Shown: positions 1 through 9,105 of the stretch, piece by piece
How positions within the stretch are numbered: position 1 is the first letter of the stretch
Layout: the number at the start of each line of letters is the position of its first letter
Source of the DNA: Bryobacterales bacterium F-183
GTDB taxonomy: Bacteria; Acidobacteriota; Terriglobia; Bryobacterales; Bryobacteraceae
NCBI GenBank assembly: GCA_016865505.2
Contig: AP025252.1
Location: 3,472,001 to 3,536,000, forward strand
Length of the DNA stretch: 64,000 bases
Reading direction: 5' to 3'
Notes under the pieces: model-generated
What the model was told of the DNA's origin: nothing
The model's input: the letters and a program-made list of their open reading frames with translations, nothing else
Databases searched by the model: none
Program-made: the position numbers and the translations under genes

Positions 1-13
1 TGTTTATTGCGGG

Positions 14-1159
14 ATGTTCCGGCGTCGCTCTATCTTCAAGAAACCACTGCCTGATCGATCCTATTTTTTGTTCGGGCCGCGGCAGACGGGGAAAACCACG
101 TACTTGCGCGAGGAGTTTCCGGAGGCGAGGTTCGTTGACCTCCTAGACTCGTCGGTGTACCGGGACTATAGTGCGCGGCCGGAGTTGTTGCGGGAACGTC
201 ATGAGAGCGGCCGGAAACTAATTGTGATCGATGAGATACAGCGGTTGCCGGAACTGCTGCATGAGGTCCACCTGATGATCCAGCGGGACCGCGAATTGCG
301 GTTTATCCTCACCGGGAGTAGCGCGCGGGCACTTCGGACGGGCGGCGTGAATCTGCTTGGGGGACGGGCAAGAGTTGCGAATCTGTACCCGCTGACGTTT
401 GCAGAAACGGGGCCGGAGTACTTTTTCCGGCGTTTGGAGGTGGGGTCGTTGCCGTCGATCCTGACGTCTGATTCGCCATGGCAGGACATGAACGCGTACG
501 CGGGGCTGTATCTGCAGGAAGAGATTCGTGCCGAGGGTGCGGTGCGGTCCATTGAGGCATACTCGCGGTTTTTGGATATGGCGGGGGCGTCGAACGGGCA
601 GTTGCTGAACTTTACGCAGATCGGGTCCGATGCGCAGGTGCCGTCGCGGACGGTTCGCGAGTATTACCAATTGCTGGAAGACACGCTGCTGGGGTTCCCG
701 TTGAAGCCGTACGGGCGTACGGAGAAACGCAAGCCGGTGGCGACCGCGAAGTTTTACATGTTCGATGTGGGGATTGCAAATTATCTGATGAAGCGGCGGA
801 GCATCCTGCCGGGGTCCAAAGAGTTTGGCGATGCGCTGGAGCATCAGATTGTTTTGGAGTGCCGGGCATGGCTGGGGTACAGCAAGCGGGAAGATGGACC
901 GCTGACGTTTTGGAGGACGCATTCCAAGCACGAGGTGGATTTGCTGCTGGGAGACGATGTTGCGATCGAGGTGAAGGGGTCTGAAATTGTCAGCGATTAC
1001 AAGCTGGACGGGATGCGTGCGCTGGCCGAAGAGATCCCGCTGCGACGCAAGATTGTGGTGAGTATGGAACGGGTTGCGCGGCGGACGGCCGATGGGATCG
1101 AAATCGTACCTGCTGTGGAATTCGTAGAGAAACTTTGGAATGGTGAATTTGACGTTTGA
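14..1159 (+). CDS. AAA ATPase with DUF4143 domain
   Basis: This 381-residue protein is a P-loop ATPase of the AAA_14/DUF4143 family. The Walker A motif GPRQTGKT lies at residues 21-28 and a Walker B stretch LIVIDEIQ at about 68-75. The second half, with the run TFWRTHSKHEVDLLL, matches the nuclease-like DUF4143 region common to the family. These ATPases are widespread, often found alone, and have no settled function; some are discussed as DNA-associated or as defence-linked. It stands alone here, upstream of the acpP promoter, whose -35 box overlaps its stop codon. The start is 14 bases into the window, so a slightly longer N-terminus cannot be excluded. Confidence 0.85.
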   Translation: MFRRRSIFKKPLPDRSYFLFGPRQTGKTTYLREEFPEARFVDLLDSSVYRDYSARPELLRERHESGRKLIVIDEIQRLPELLHEVHLMIQRDRELRFILTGSSARALRTGGVNLLGGRARVANLYPLTFAETGPEYFFRRLEVGSLPSILTSDSPWQDMNAYAGLYLQEEIRAEGAVRSIEAYSRFLDMAGASNGQLLNFTQIGSDAQVPSRTVREYYQLLEDTLLGFPLKPYGRTEKRKPVATAKFYMFDVGIANYLMKRRSILPGSKEFGDALEHQIVLECRAWLGYSKREDGPLTFWRTHSKHEVDLLLGDDVAIEVKGSEIVSDYKLDGMRALAEEIPLRRKIVVSMERVARRTADGIEIVPAVEFVEKLWNGEFDV

Positions 1160-1184
1160 CATTGGCGGTCCGGTCCGGTAACAC
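1156..1184 (+). promoter_or_regulatory. Candidate sigma-70 promoter of acpP
   Basis: A perfect -35 box TTGACA (1156-1161) is followed by a 17-base spacer and a weak -10 box TAACAC (1179-1184, three of six consensus positions). It lies about 90 bases upstream of the acpP start and overlaps the preceding stop codon. The assignment rests on sequence match only. Confidence 0.4.
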
Positions 1185-1273
1185 TATCGGATTGAGGCCC
1201 GTCGCTAAACGCTCAGGGAACAGTGTGTTCCGGCGGCGAAGGGGACGGAGCCGGCAAGTTCTCTGGAGGATTC

Positions 1274-1507
1274 ATGTCCGTTTCTGAAAAGGTGAAACAG
1301 ATTATCGTCGAGCAGTTGGGCGTGGACGAGGGCCAGGTGGATTCCACTGCCTCGTTCGTCGACGATCTGGGCGCCGACTCTTTGGATATCGTGGAGCTGG
1401 TGATGGCGTTCGAAGAAGCCTTCGACCTCGATATTCCGGACGAAGAGGCGGAGAAGATCCGCACCGTCAAAGACGCAATCGACTACATCGAAGCGAAAAA
1501 GAAGTAG
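1274..1507 (+). CDS. acpP: Acyl carrier protein
   Basis: This 77-residue protein is the acyl carrier of type II fatty acid synthesis. The 4'-phosphopantetheine attachment site is Ser36 in the motif [10 protein letters not shown], and the protein is acidic and helical as usual. The reading frame extends further upstream, but the ATG at 1274 gives the canonical start [11 protein letters not shown] and is preceded by TGGAGGA. It is followed about 95 bases later by fabF, the usual acpP-fabF order. Identification is firm from length, the DSL motif and the neighbour. Confidence 0.97.
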   Translation: MSVSEKVKQIIVEQLGVDEGQVDSTASFVDDLGADSLDIVELVMAFEEAFDLDIPDEEAEKIRTVKDAIDYIEAKKK

Positions 1508-1518
1508 TTTCCCTTCAC

Positions 1519-1573
1519 AACCCGGCTTTGCCGTACGGGATCGCACGTGATTCCCGCATACGCAGGCCGGGTT
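1519..1573. repeat. Nested inverted repeat between acpP and fabF
   Basis: The outer arms AACCCGGC (1519-1526) and GCCGGGTT (1566-1573) are perfect complements, and a short inner pair CGGGA/TCCCG sits between them. It could be an attenuating or mRNA-processing hairpin that sets the high acpP to fabF ratio, or an extragenic palindrome. No clear U-run follows, so a strong terminator is unlikely. Confidence 0.5.
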
Positions 1574-1601
1574 TGCTATATGGTTACTTAGGAGATATTG
1601 T

Positions 1602-2846
1602 TTGGCTTCTCGTAGAGTAGTCGTGACTGGCGTTGGCCTTGTGAGCTGCGTCGGGAAGGATACTGCGTCCACCTGGCAGGCGCTGAAGGAAAGCCGGACC
1701 GGCATCGCACGGATTACGGCCTTCGATCCCACCGGGTACAACTGCCAGTTCGCGGGCGAGGTGAAAGAGTTCAACCCCGCCGACTTCGTCGATAAAAAAG
1801 ACATCAAAAAGATGGGCCGCTTTATCCAGTTCGGCATCGCCGGCGCGGATGAGGCAGTCAAGATGTCGGGCATCAAGATCGATGAAAGCAACAACGAGCG
1901 CGTTGGTGTGTACATCGGCAGCGGCATTGGCGGATTCGAAGTGATCGAGCGCGAGTACCGTGCGCTGCTCGAAAAAGGTCCGAGCCGCGTTTCTCCGTTC
2001 TTTATTCCGGCCACCATTGTGAACCTGGCGTCCGGCTGGGTGTCGATTCGTACGGGGGCGAAGGGTCCAAACTCGGCGACTGCCACGGCTTGTACGACCA
2101 GTGCGCATGCCATCGGCGATTCGTTCAAGATCATTCAGCGCGGCGATGCCGATGCGATGATTTGCGGCGGCGCGGAAGCGTCGATTACGCCGCTGGGCGT
2201 TGGCGGATTTGCGGCGATGCGTGCGTTGTCGCAGCGCAATGACGATCCGTCGCATGCCTCGCGGCCGTGGGATAAGGATCGTGACGGGTTTGTGGTGGGC
2301 GAAGGCGCCGGCATCCTGGTGATCGAGGAGCTGGAGTTTGCCAAAGCTCGCGGCGCGAACATCATGGCCGAGCTTGTCGGGTACGGCATGTCAGGCGATG
2401 CGTTCCACATCTCCTCGCCGTCTGAGGACGGGGACGGGCCGTTCCGCGTGATGCGCAATGCGCTGAAGGACGCGGGGCTGGAACCGGACAAAATCGACTA
2501 TTTGAACGCCCACGCGACATCTACAGAATTGGGCGATCGCATCGAGACGCTGGCCATCAAGCGGGCGTTCGGCGATCATGCGTACAAGCTGGCGGTGAGC
2601 GCTACCAAGTCCATGACCGGGCACCTTTTGGGCGGCGCCGGCGGACTGGAAGCGGGCATTACCGTGAAGGCGATTCAGGACCAGATTGCGCCTCCGACCA
2701 TCAATCACGAAACAGCCGGGCCGGGCTGCGATCTAGACTATGTACCGAACGTTGCGCGTCCCATGAAGATCGAGTACGCCTTGTCGAATTCCTTCGGCTT
2801 TGGCGGTACGAACGGCTGTTTGATTTTTAAGAGATACACCGAGTAA
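1602..2846 (+). CDS. fabF: 3-oxoacyl-[ACP] synthase II
   Basis: This 414-residue condensing enzyme elongates acyl-ACP with malonyl-ACP in the cytoplasm. The Cys-His-His catalytic triad is visible: Cys164 in ATACTTS, His304 in NAHATST and His341 in TGHLLGG. Length and the start MASRRVVVTG match the FabF family. Translation begins with TTG, supported by AGGAGA seven bases upstream. It follows acpP and abuts etfB directly, with the stop codon immediately before the etfB ATG, so fabF, etfB and etfA are probably cotranscribed. Confidence 0.96.
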   Translation: MASRRVVVTGVGLVSCVGKDTASTWQALKESRTGIARITAFDPTGYNCQFAGEVKEFNPADFVDKKDIKKMGRFIQFGIAGADEAVKMSGIKIDESNNERVGVYIGSGIGGFEVIEREYRALLEKGPSRVSPFFIPATIVNLASGWVSIRTGAKGPNSATATACTTSAHAIGDSFKIIQRGDADAMICGGAEASITPLGVGGFAAMRALSQRNDDPSHASRPWDKDRDGFVVGEGAGILVIEELEFAKARGANIMAELVGYGMSGDAFHISSPSEDGDGPFRVMRNALKDAGLEPDKIDYLNAHATSTELGDRIETLAIKRAFGDHAYKLAVSATKSMTGHLLGGAGGLEAGITVKAIQDQIAPPTINHETAGPGCDLDYVPNVARPMKIEYALSNSFGFGGTNGCLIFKRYTE

Positions 2847-3626
2847 ATGAAGATCATCGTTGCCATCAAGCAGGTGCCTACGCGCGACTCGCAGTTGAAT
2901 GTCGCCGACGGGGGCAAATGGATTGAGGAAGACGATCTCACGTTCGAGATCAATGAACCGGACGCCTACGCGCTGGAAGAAGCTTTGCAGCTGAAAGAGC
3001 GCGATGGCGAGGGCGAAGTGATCGCTCTGTGTCTGGGTCCGTCGCGGGCCACGCAGACCATTCGCGAAGCCCTGGCCAAGGGCGCGGATCGTGCCATTCA
3101 CATCGAAGAAGAGCAGTTGGAAGGTCTGGACACGCTGGGCATTGCCAAGCTGCTTGCGGCGGCTGTGAAGGCCGAGAATCCGGACCTGATCCTGACCGGC
3201 TTGCAGTCCGACGATTTTGGGTACGGGCAGACCGGTGTGGTGATGGCTGAGCTGTTGGGCATCCCGCATGCCACGATCATCATGCAGGTGGAGAAGCAGG
3301 GCAACGCGATCAAGGTGAAGCGCGAACTCGAAGACGGCTGGTTCCAGAACATGACCATTCCGCTTCCGGCGCTGCTGACGATTCAGTCCGGCATCAACAA
3401 GCTGCGGTACGCCACGCTGATGGGCATCAAGAAGGCGAAAACCAAGGAAATCAAGACGGTGACCGCATCCGACCTGGGTGTGCCGCAAGGCGCTTCGGCG
3501 ACGCTCGACAAGGTGTACATGCCGCAGCGTACGAAGCAGGCCGTGATCTTCCAGGGTGGAGACGACCCGGCCAAGGCGGCGGCGCAGTTGGTAGAGAAGC
3601 TGAAGTTTGAGGTGCGGGTGATATGA
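2847..3626 (+). CDS. etfB: Electron transfer flavoprotein, beta subunit
   Basis: This 259-residue protein is the small, AMP-binding subunit of the electron transfer flavoprotein, which takes electrons from acyl-CoA and related dehydrogenases. The N-terminus MKIIVAIKQVPTRDS and the conserved run TGLQSDDFGYGQTG at roughly residues 112-125 are typical. It overlaps etfA by four bases (ATGA), showing translational coupling, and follows fabF with no gap. Fatty-acid synthesis and an oxidation-linked electron carrier sharing a transcript suggests lipid metabolism as the common theme, which is an inference. Confidence 0.94.
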   Translation: MKIIVAIKQVPTRDSQLNVADGGKWIEEDDLTFEINEPDAYALEEALQLKERDGEGEVIALCLGPSRATQTIREALAKGADRAIHIEEEQLEGLDTLGIAKLLAAAVKAENPDLILTGLQSDDFGYGQTGVVMAELLGIPHATIIMQVEKQGNAIKVKRELEDGWFQNMTIPLPALLTIQSGINKLRYATLMGIKKAKTKEIKTVTASDLGVPQGASATLDKVYMPQRTKQAVIFQGGDDPAKAAAQLVEKLKFEVRVI

Positions 3627-4597
3627 GCAGCGTTCTGGTTGTACTCGAACAACAGGGCGGCAAGTGGCACCGCATGTCTTGGGAAGCGCTGGCGGCCGGT
3701 GCGGAACTCGCCGGTAAGTTGGGCTTGAGTGTCGATGCCGCGGTGGTCGGCAAGGGCGTTGGCACGCTGGCTGGCGAGGCCGCGCAGAAGAGCATCGGCA
3801 AGGTGTACGCGGTGGATCATGATCTGCTTGCGAGCTACACGGCGGACGGATATACGGCGGCGTTGGAGCAGCTGATCCAGCAGACCAAGCCTGCCTTTGT
3901 GCTGTTTCCGCATACCTATCAGGTTCGTGATTTTGCTCCCAAGCTCGCGACGCGCTTTGACCGTGTGCTGGTGTCGGACGTGATTTCGATTGAGGCGGCC
4001 GGCAGCGGTGTGACGTTTGTCCGGCAGCTGTTTCAGGGTAAGTTGAACGCGAACTTTGCGGCGTCGACCGGTGCGTTTGCGTCGATCCAGGCGGGTGCGT
4101 TCCGGGCGGAATCGCTGGCTGCGGGTACGGCGGAAGTGGTGAACTTTGCGCCGTCGGTCGATGCGTCGGTGATCCGGATCCAGGCCGAAGCGCCGTTCCG
4201 GGAATCGTCGCGCGCGGTGGATTTGACGGCTGCCGAAATCATCGTGTCGGTGGGCCGCGGGATAAAAGAACAGGACAATATCCCAGTGGTCGAGGAACTG
4301 GCTGCGGCGCTGGGCGCTGAACTGGCTGCTTCCCGCCCGATTTGCGACGCCGGCTGGCTCCCGATGGAGCGGCAGGTGGGCAGTTCGGGACAGACCGTGA
4401 GTCCGAAGGTGTACATCGCTGTGGGAATTTCCGGCGCCATCCAGCATCTGGTGGGCATGAAGGGTTCCAAGGCGATTGTGGCAATCAACAAGGACGAGAA
4501 CGCCCCCATTTTTGAGGTGGCGGACTACGGCATTGTCGGTGATCTTTTTGAGGTCGTGCCTGCTTTGGTGGCCGAGGTCAAAAAGGCGAAAGCTTAG
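3623..4597 (+). CDS. etfA: Electron transfer flavoprotein, alpha subunit
   Basis: This 324-residue partner of EtfB carries the FAD site in its C-terminal domain. The block from GRGIKEQDN through RQVGSSGQTVSPKVYIAVGI and ISGAIQHLVGMKGS to VAINKDENAPIFEVADYG is the family signature, at roughly residues 211-300. Length is normal. It begins inside the etfB stop codon. The heterodimer normally passes electrons to ETF-quinone oxidoreductase; no such gene lies in this window. Confidence 0.95.
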   Translation: MSSVLVVLEQQGGKWHRMSWEALAAGAELAGKLGLSVDAAVVGKGVGTLAGEAAQKSIGKVYAVDHDLLASYTADGYTAALEQLIQQTKPAFVLFPHTYQVRDFAPKLATRFDRVLVSDVISIEAAGSGVTFVRQLFQGKLNANFAASTGAFASIQAGAFRAESLAAGTAEVVNFAPSVDASVIRIQAEAPFRESSRAVDLTAAEIIVSVGRGIKEQDNIPVVEELAAALGAELAASRPICDAGWLPMERQVGSSGQTVSPKVYIAVGISGAIQHLVGMKGSKAIVAINKDENAPIFEVADYGIVGDLFEVVPALVAEVKKAKA

Positions 4598-4638
4598 TGA
4601 TCCGATTCGCTGGAAAAAAACGCTTTAAGGTTTAAAAG

Positions 4639-5268
4639 ATGGCGTCTACCTCAACCGACTCACTGGAACTCGAAAGCTGGGCTCTACGTGCGGTTGCGGG
4701 GTCTATCAGCCGGGAACTGCCGGACTACAAGGGGAAAGCCGGGGTCATCCGGGTAGCTCCTGTCGTCCAGGCGTACTTCCGTCTTTTCCGTATCTTCGAG
4801 GTGTCAGCACCATCGGTGCGGCCGGTGTTTATCGCGTACCGGGCGGATAACACCACCATGATCGTCTTGTCCGGACGGCAGCATGCGTTGCGGCTGGTGG
4901 CGTCGATCGACCCCATTCCCTTCCGTAGCGCCGAGGACGTATTGGAGTTTTCCGCGTTTGCGGACCGGATTACTGCGGATGACCCTGTAGCGGCGATTCC
5001 GCTGGATTCGGCTTCCGACATCGAGAAAGTCGTGCAGCCGGCCAACGGAGATCGCGAAGTGGTGGAGGCTCTGCAGAATGAGCTGCGCGATGTCATCCGT
5101 CCGGTGGAAAAGTTCGTGCTGCCGTATGGGCTGCAGGAACGGTTCTTTGTGATTCTGCAGAACAATCTGATTGCGCGTACGCGGACGATCGCGTCCGGCG
5201 GCATCTTCTGGCGGCAGGATGAAGTGGTGTTTGGCCAACTGCCGACTGCGCCGTCGCAAAAATCTTAA
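4639..5268 (+). CDS. Hypothetical protein, soluble
   Basis: I do not recognise this 209-residue protein. It has no signal peptide or membrane segment. The middle is rich in short hydrophobic strands (IRVAPVVQAYFRLFRIFEV, PVFIAYRADNTTMIVLS), followed by an acidic helical stretch near residue 125 and a conserved-looking C-terminus ending FWRQDEVVFGQLP. Its codon use is like that of its neighbours and an AAGG precedes the ATG, so it is probably real. It lies 41 bases after etfA, so it may be the last gene of that transcript. Confidence 0.7.
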   Translation: MASTSTDSLELESWALRAVAGSISRELPDYKGKAGVIRVAPVVQAYFRLFRIFEVSAPSVRPVFIAYRADNTTMIVLSGRQHALRLVASIDPIPFRSAEDVLEFSAFADRITADDPVAAIPLDSASDIEKVVQPANGDREVVEALQNELRDVIRPVEKFVLPYGLQERFFVILQNNLIARTRTIASGGIFWRQDEVVFGQLPTAPSQKS

Positions 5269-5312
5269 CTCTCCGTAATTAAACACCCGCCGAATCCGCT
5301 CTAGTTCAGTAG

Positions 5313-6251
5313 ATGAAACTGACCTACGCGTTTTGGGCGCTGCTGGCGCCTTTATACGCACAAGAATACTTTCCCATTCAGCCCGGCAATGAATGGGTGT
5401 TTCGCGGTTCGCGTTTTGAACAAACGCGAGTGATTTCTGTGGGCGAATCGGCCACTTTCGACGGACAAACGTACTACGCTGTCACCGGCGTTACTCCCGA
5501 GCGCCATTGGCTTCGGAATCCGGGTGATGGTTCGGTGGTGGAATACGACACCAACACCATGACGGCGCGGCCGTTTCTTTCTCTGCAGTATGGAGAAGGA
5601 CAGTCGTTTCCGGTGCAGTTGCCTCCTTGCAATCAGCAGGCGGTGATCGCGACGAAGGGCCGTGGATTGGTGACGCCGGCTGGCGATTTTGCCAATACGG
5701 TGGAAGTCCGGTATCCGAATCCCAGCTGTGCGGATGCGGGCATTGAGCAGGAGTTTTTTGCTGCCAATGTGGGTCCGGTAAAGCGCGTCGAGACCTCCTT
5801 TGCGGGGCCTGTCACGTATGAGTTGGCGTATGCGAAAGTGGGCGGCGTCCTTACGCTGACCTCGAAGAGCGAAAGCAGTTTTGGGATTGGCGTGGTGCCC
5901 CCAGCGGCTACGGGTGACGGTGCTTTGTTTGTTCGTCTGACGTTGAAGAATGCGGGTCCTGAGCCGGTGATTTTGAATTACCGTTCGGGGCAGGAGTATG
6001 ACTTCCGGGTACGCAACGCGGCTGGCGAGGTGATTTACGTCTGGTCGAGCACGCGGCTGTTTCCGGCGGTGATTCAGACGATCCGGGTGGAGAAAGAGAA
6101 GACCTGGGCGACCTCGTTTACCGTTCCGGGCGGATTGCGTCCCGGTAAGTACTCGATTGAGGGTTACCTGACGACGGTGGAGCCGCAGAACTTTGTGGCT
6201 CGCACGGAGTTCCAGGTGCCTGAAGTGAGTACGGCGGCGGAGAAGGAGTAG
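5313..6251 (+). CDS. Secreted BsuPI-domain protein
   Basis: This 312-residue protein starts with a signal peptide (MKLTYAFWALLAPLYA). Residues about 200-305 look like the BsuPI domain named after the Bacillus intracellular proteinase inhibitor: a beta-sandwich with the runs LFVRLTLKNAGPEPVIL, YDFRVRNAAGEVIYVWS and GLRPGKYSIEGYLTT. The N-terminal half, beginning YFPIQPGNEWVFRG, is unassigned. The family's role outside Bacillus is unclear. It ends convergently against the next gene with only four bases between. Confidence 0.75.
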   Translation: MKLTYAFWALLAPLYAQEYFPIQPGNEWVFRGSRFEQTRVISVGESATFDGQTYYAVTGVTPERHWLRNPGDGSVVEYDTNTMTARPFLSLQYGEGQSFPVQLPPCNQQAVIATKGRGLVTPAGDFANTVEVRYPNPSCADAGIEQEFFAANVGPVKRVETSFAGPVTYELAYAKVGGVLTLTSKSESSFGIGVVPPAATGDGALFVRLTLKNAGPEPVILNYRSGQEYDFRVRNAAGEVIYVWSSTRLFPAVIQTIRVEKEKTWATSFTVPGGLRPGKYSIEGYLTTVEPQNFVARTEFQVPEVSTAAEKE

Positions 6252-6255
6252 TCGC

Positions 6256-7494
6256 TTAGTTTAGACCAAGACGCTGATTGAGATCCTTCGTGATCCGGGC
6301 CAAGGTGTCCGGATTGCGAAGGATGCTTTGTATTCCTACCGAGGCTGCGGGACCTGCCATCAGCTCATCTGCCGCAGCAAGGGCTAAAGCGTACGCGATG
6401 CGGGCGTGGCGCGTGCTGAGGCCCGACCAATCCCGACCCATATTTTCGAGCCGCGGGAGTTCTTTGCGCGAGGCCATGTCGCGCAGGGAGTCCCGCATCG
6501 CTGGCGCCATGGATTGCCCGGAGAGCTTTTGGGCGAGGCCTTCGTGTAGCCAGGAGGGGTACGAGCCGAGGTTGAAGAGACAGGCGTGGGTGACTTCGTG
6601 CGTGAGGGTCTGGCGAAGGTGCGCGTCCACGGTGCTGCCGGGGGCAAAGGGGATGCGGATACGTCCGTCGAACTGTCCTCCGCTCCACTCGGCGGCGTTG
6701 GCGCCTTGTCGGTAGGCTTCCGGAGACTGAACGATGGCGGTGAGCCTTTCCGGGAAGGTACAGCCGAGGAGAGTGCCGAGGCGGACCATGTCGCTGTCGA
6801 TGGCTTCGACGATGGTGCGGGCGGTGCCGTAGGGAATCGACTGACCTTCGTAGCGCAGGACGGCGCGGAGGCCGGTGGTTTTGTCGCCGGAACGGTCATG
6901 CTGGAGTTCCCGTTCGACGCGTGAGATGAGCAGCGCGACTTCGACATTGGGTCGCATGGTGTTGGATTTGCGCCAGTGTTCCAGGGCGAGCTTCGGTTGG
7001 TCCGCCTTCCACGCGGCGACTCCAGCCAGTACTAAGACATCGGGATTTTGCGGATTGCCTGCGGCTTCGATGGTGAGAAGTTCGAGCGCGCGGGCGGCTT
7101 CGTTGCGTTCGATCAGGGCGGAGGCCTGCTGGTAGCGACTGCCGCTGGGCATACGCGCGGCGAAGGCTTTGCGTAGGCCGTCCACCTGGGCGGTGGTGAG
7201 CTGTACCGAATCGCCGGAGGACGCCATTTGACGGGCCTGGTCGAAGGTTTCGAGGCCGTCGATGGCTTGGGAGGGGAGGTTTCCGATGACCTGCTGGCCG
7301 TTGACGGTGGCGGTGACTCGGTAGCAGACGCCGGTCGATTCGGCGATGCTGGAGCGGACTTCCAGCGGGGTTCCCGCGGCGAGGGTGGCTTGGCGGGGCG
7401 CGTCGATGTCGCAGCCTCCGGAGCGGAGGATGGTGCCGTCCTGCTTGACGGTAGCGGCGGCGAGGGTAAGGGCGGCGAACAGCAGTAGAGCCAC
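6256..7494 (-). CDS. Secreted peptidase-MA-like metalloprotease with TPR region
   Basis: This 412-residue protein has a signal peptide (MALLLFAALTLAAA), a middle helical region resembling tetratricopeptide repeats (about residues 120-190) and a C-terminal zinc-protease domain of the peptidase-MA type. The zinc motif HEVTH is at 299-303, with the third ligand probably Glu318 in WLHEGLAQ. This is the gluzincin layout. It should act in the periplasm or outside the cell; the substrate is unknown. It diverges from the oligogalacturonate-lyase-like gene across about 50 bases. Confidence 0.8.
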   Translation of the reverse strand: MALLLFAALTLAAATVKQDGTILRSGGCDIDAPRQATLAAGTPLEVRSSIAESTGVCYRVTATVNGQQVIGNLPSQAIDGLETFDQARQMASSGDSVQLTTAQVDGLRKAFAARMPSGSRYQQASALIERNEAARALELLTIEAAGNPQNPDVLVLAGVAAWKADQPKLALEHWRKSNTMRPNVEVALLISRVERELQHDRSGDKTTGLRAVLRYEGQSIPYGTARTIVEAIDSDMVRLGTLLGCTFPERLTAIVQSPEAYRQGANAAEWSGGQFDGRIRIPFAPGSTVDAHLRQTLTHEVTHACLFNLGSYPSWLHEGLAQKLSGQSMAPAMRDSLRDMASRKELPRLENMGRDWSGLSTRHARIAYALALAAADELMAGPAASVGIQSILRNPDTLARITKDLNQRLGLN

Positions 7495-7543
7495 GGTGCT
7501 CTATCGGCGGAAGATTGGTTTTGCCGCATGGTACGGTGGTGCT

Positions 7544-8659
7544 GTGTCAGGCTTTGTGAAAGGGGCGCTCTTTCCTTCTGAGCACTCCACGTACGCTTGC
7601 CCCGCGACTGGGGCGACCATCCATCAATTGACCAATGCCGGGGCGATCAGCCATCCGTCGTACTTCCTGCAGAGGTCGTTTACGGGGGATAACTCGCGGC
7701 TGGTGTTTACGTCGTACAGGGCGGATGGGAAGGCGCAGTTGTTCGATTTGGCGTTTCCGGATGGGGAGATCCGGCAGTTGACCGATGGAGGGGCGATTCA
7801 TCCGTTTTCGCCGGCGCTTCTGGGTTCCAAGGTGCTGTTCGTGCGTATTGGTTCCATTTGGGAGATCGACCTGGAGACGCTGGCCGAGCGCCACATTGTG
7901 ACGTTCGACAACGCGCAGTTGGGTGAGTGTTCGTTCTCAAGCGACGGCGAGTGGATTACGGCGGCGGTGAAGCAGGGTTCGCAATCGGGGATTGTGACCG
8001 GGCGTCGCGATGGTACACAGTGGCGGTTGATTCCGTATCCGCGGACGGTGATCCATCCGCAGTTTCATCCGGTGGATTCAGAGTGGATTATCTTTGCCGG
8101 GGATCCGGCACCGCGGATGCATCGGGTGCGTCGTGATGGCACGGGCATGGAGTGCCTGTACGAGCATACGAATGATGAGTTCGTGGTGCACGAAACGTTC
8201 TTGGGTGAGACGGGGGACATTCTGTACACGGTTTGGCCATTTCATCTGCGGCGGATGGATTGGGAGACGCGGGAGATTGCGAACATCGCGGACTTCAACG
8301 CCTGGCATATTGCCCCGAATCGCGCGGGTACGAAGGTGTTGTGCGATACCAATCATCCAGATTTGGGGATTCATCTGGTGGATGTCGCGAGTGGGGAGCG
8401 GCAGTTGATTTGTCTTTCTGCGGCGTCAAATGGCGGGTCCCAATGGAAGACCAGCCGGTATGCTTTGGCCGAGGATTTTGCGGCGGCTCGCAGTAATGCG
8501 AAGCAGAATTTGAGCTGGATGGAAGCGTCGACTGATACGGTGTACGGGCCGCAGTGGACCCACCCGCATCCTTCGTTTTCTCCGGATGAGCGGTGGATAA
8601 CGTTTGCGAGCGACCGGAGTGGGGTGACGCAGGTGTACGCGGTGGAGGTTCCAAGGTGA
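7544..8659 (+). CDS. Oligogalacturonate lyase-like beta-propeller protein
   Basis: This protein has WD/TolB-like propeller repeats (SRLVFTSYRADGKAQLFDL, FSSDGEWITAAV, FSPDERWITFASD). It resembles oligogalacturonate lyase (pectate lyase family 22), which cleaves unsaturated pectin fragments in the cytoplasm. The order of an N-terminal PATGATIHQLT and a late QWTHPHPSFSPD is characteristic. The open frame continues upstream into the divergent gene, so I chose the GTG at 7544, giving 371 residues, close to the family length. There is no signal peptide from that start. The stop codon overlaps the next GTG, so the two genes are coupled. Confidence 0.75.
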   Translation: MSGFVKGALFPSEHSTYACPATGATIHQLTNAGAISHPSYFLQRSFTGDNSRLVFTSYRADGKAQLFDLAFPDGEIRQLTDGGAIHPFSPALLGSKVLFVRIGSIWEIDLETLAERHIVTFDNAQLGECSFSSDGEWITAAVKQGSQSGIVTGRRDGTQWRLIPYPRTVIHPQFHPVDSEWIIFAGDPAPRMHRVRRDGTGMECLYEHTNDEFVVHETFLGETGDILYTVWPFHLRRMDWETREIANIADFNAWHIAPNRAGTKVLCDTNHPDLGIHLVDVASGERQLICLSAASNGGSQWKTSRYALAEDFAAARSNAKQNLSWMEASTDTVYGPQWTHPHPSFSPDERWITFASDRSGVTQVYAVEVPR

Positions 8660-9096
8660 GGTGGCTTTTGGGTTTGGTCTGTCTGGCGGCGTTTGGGCAG
8701 GTGCAGAGGCTTGAGATCGAGTTTACCGGGGTGAACTGCGCGCCCTGCTTAGAGTCTTTACCTGGACGTGCAAAGCGGATTCGCGGGGTGGCGGAAGCTA
8801 GCGTGGATGCGAGCAAAGGGCTGCTGAAACTGACGATGGAGCCCGTGAACCGGGTCCGGGTGGAACAGTTCCGCGACATCATCGAGCAGGACGGTACGAA
8901 GGCCGTGCGCGCGACGGTGCTGGAGATTCGCGGGGTGATGGATAGCGACGGTAAGCTGACGGTGCCGAATCATCCTGTGCCGTATGCGGTGGAGAGCGCC
9001 AAGCCGATTGGGGCGGGAACCGTGTTGCTGAAGGGTACGATTGAGGATCTGAAGGCGATGCGGATCAAGGTCAGCGAAGTTTCCGTTTTGCGATGA
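8656..9096 (+). CDS. Secreted heavy-metal-associated-like protein
   Basis: This 146-residue protein begins with GTG inside the preceding stop codon and has a hydrophobic leader (RWLLGLVCLAAFG). The mature part opens with a domain resembling the HMA fold: LEIEFTGVNCAPC, carrying a CxxC motif, then GRAKRIRGVAEASVD. In HMA proteins the two cysteines bind copper or another soft metal. The order of elements fits, but the motif NCAPC differs from the usual MxCxxC, so metal binding is only likely. The C-terminal half is unassigned. Confidence 0.6.
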   Translation: MRWLLGLVCLAAFGQVQRLEIEFTGVNCAPCLESLPGRAKRIRGVAEASVDASKGLLKLTMEPVNRVRVEQFRDIIEQDGTKAVRATVLEIRGVMDSDGKLTVPNHPVPYAVESAKPIGAGTVLLKGTIEDLKAMRIKVSEVSVLR

Positions 9097-9105
9097 TGGT
9101 GGAGC

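Noticed and set aside
218-1162. A 314-residue open frame antisense to the first ATPase
   Set aside because: The ATPase shows Walker motifs on the plus strand; the antisense frame lacks any.
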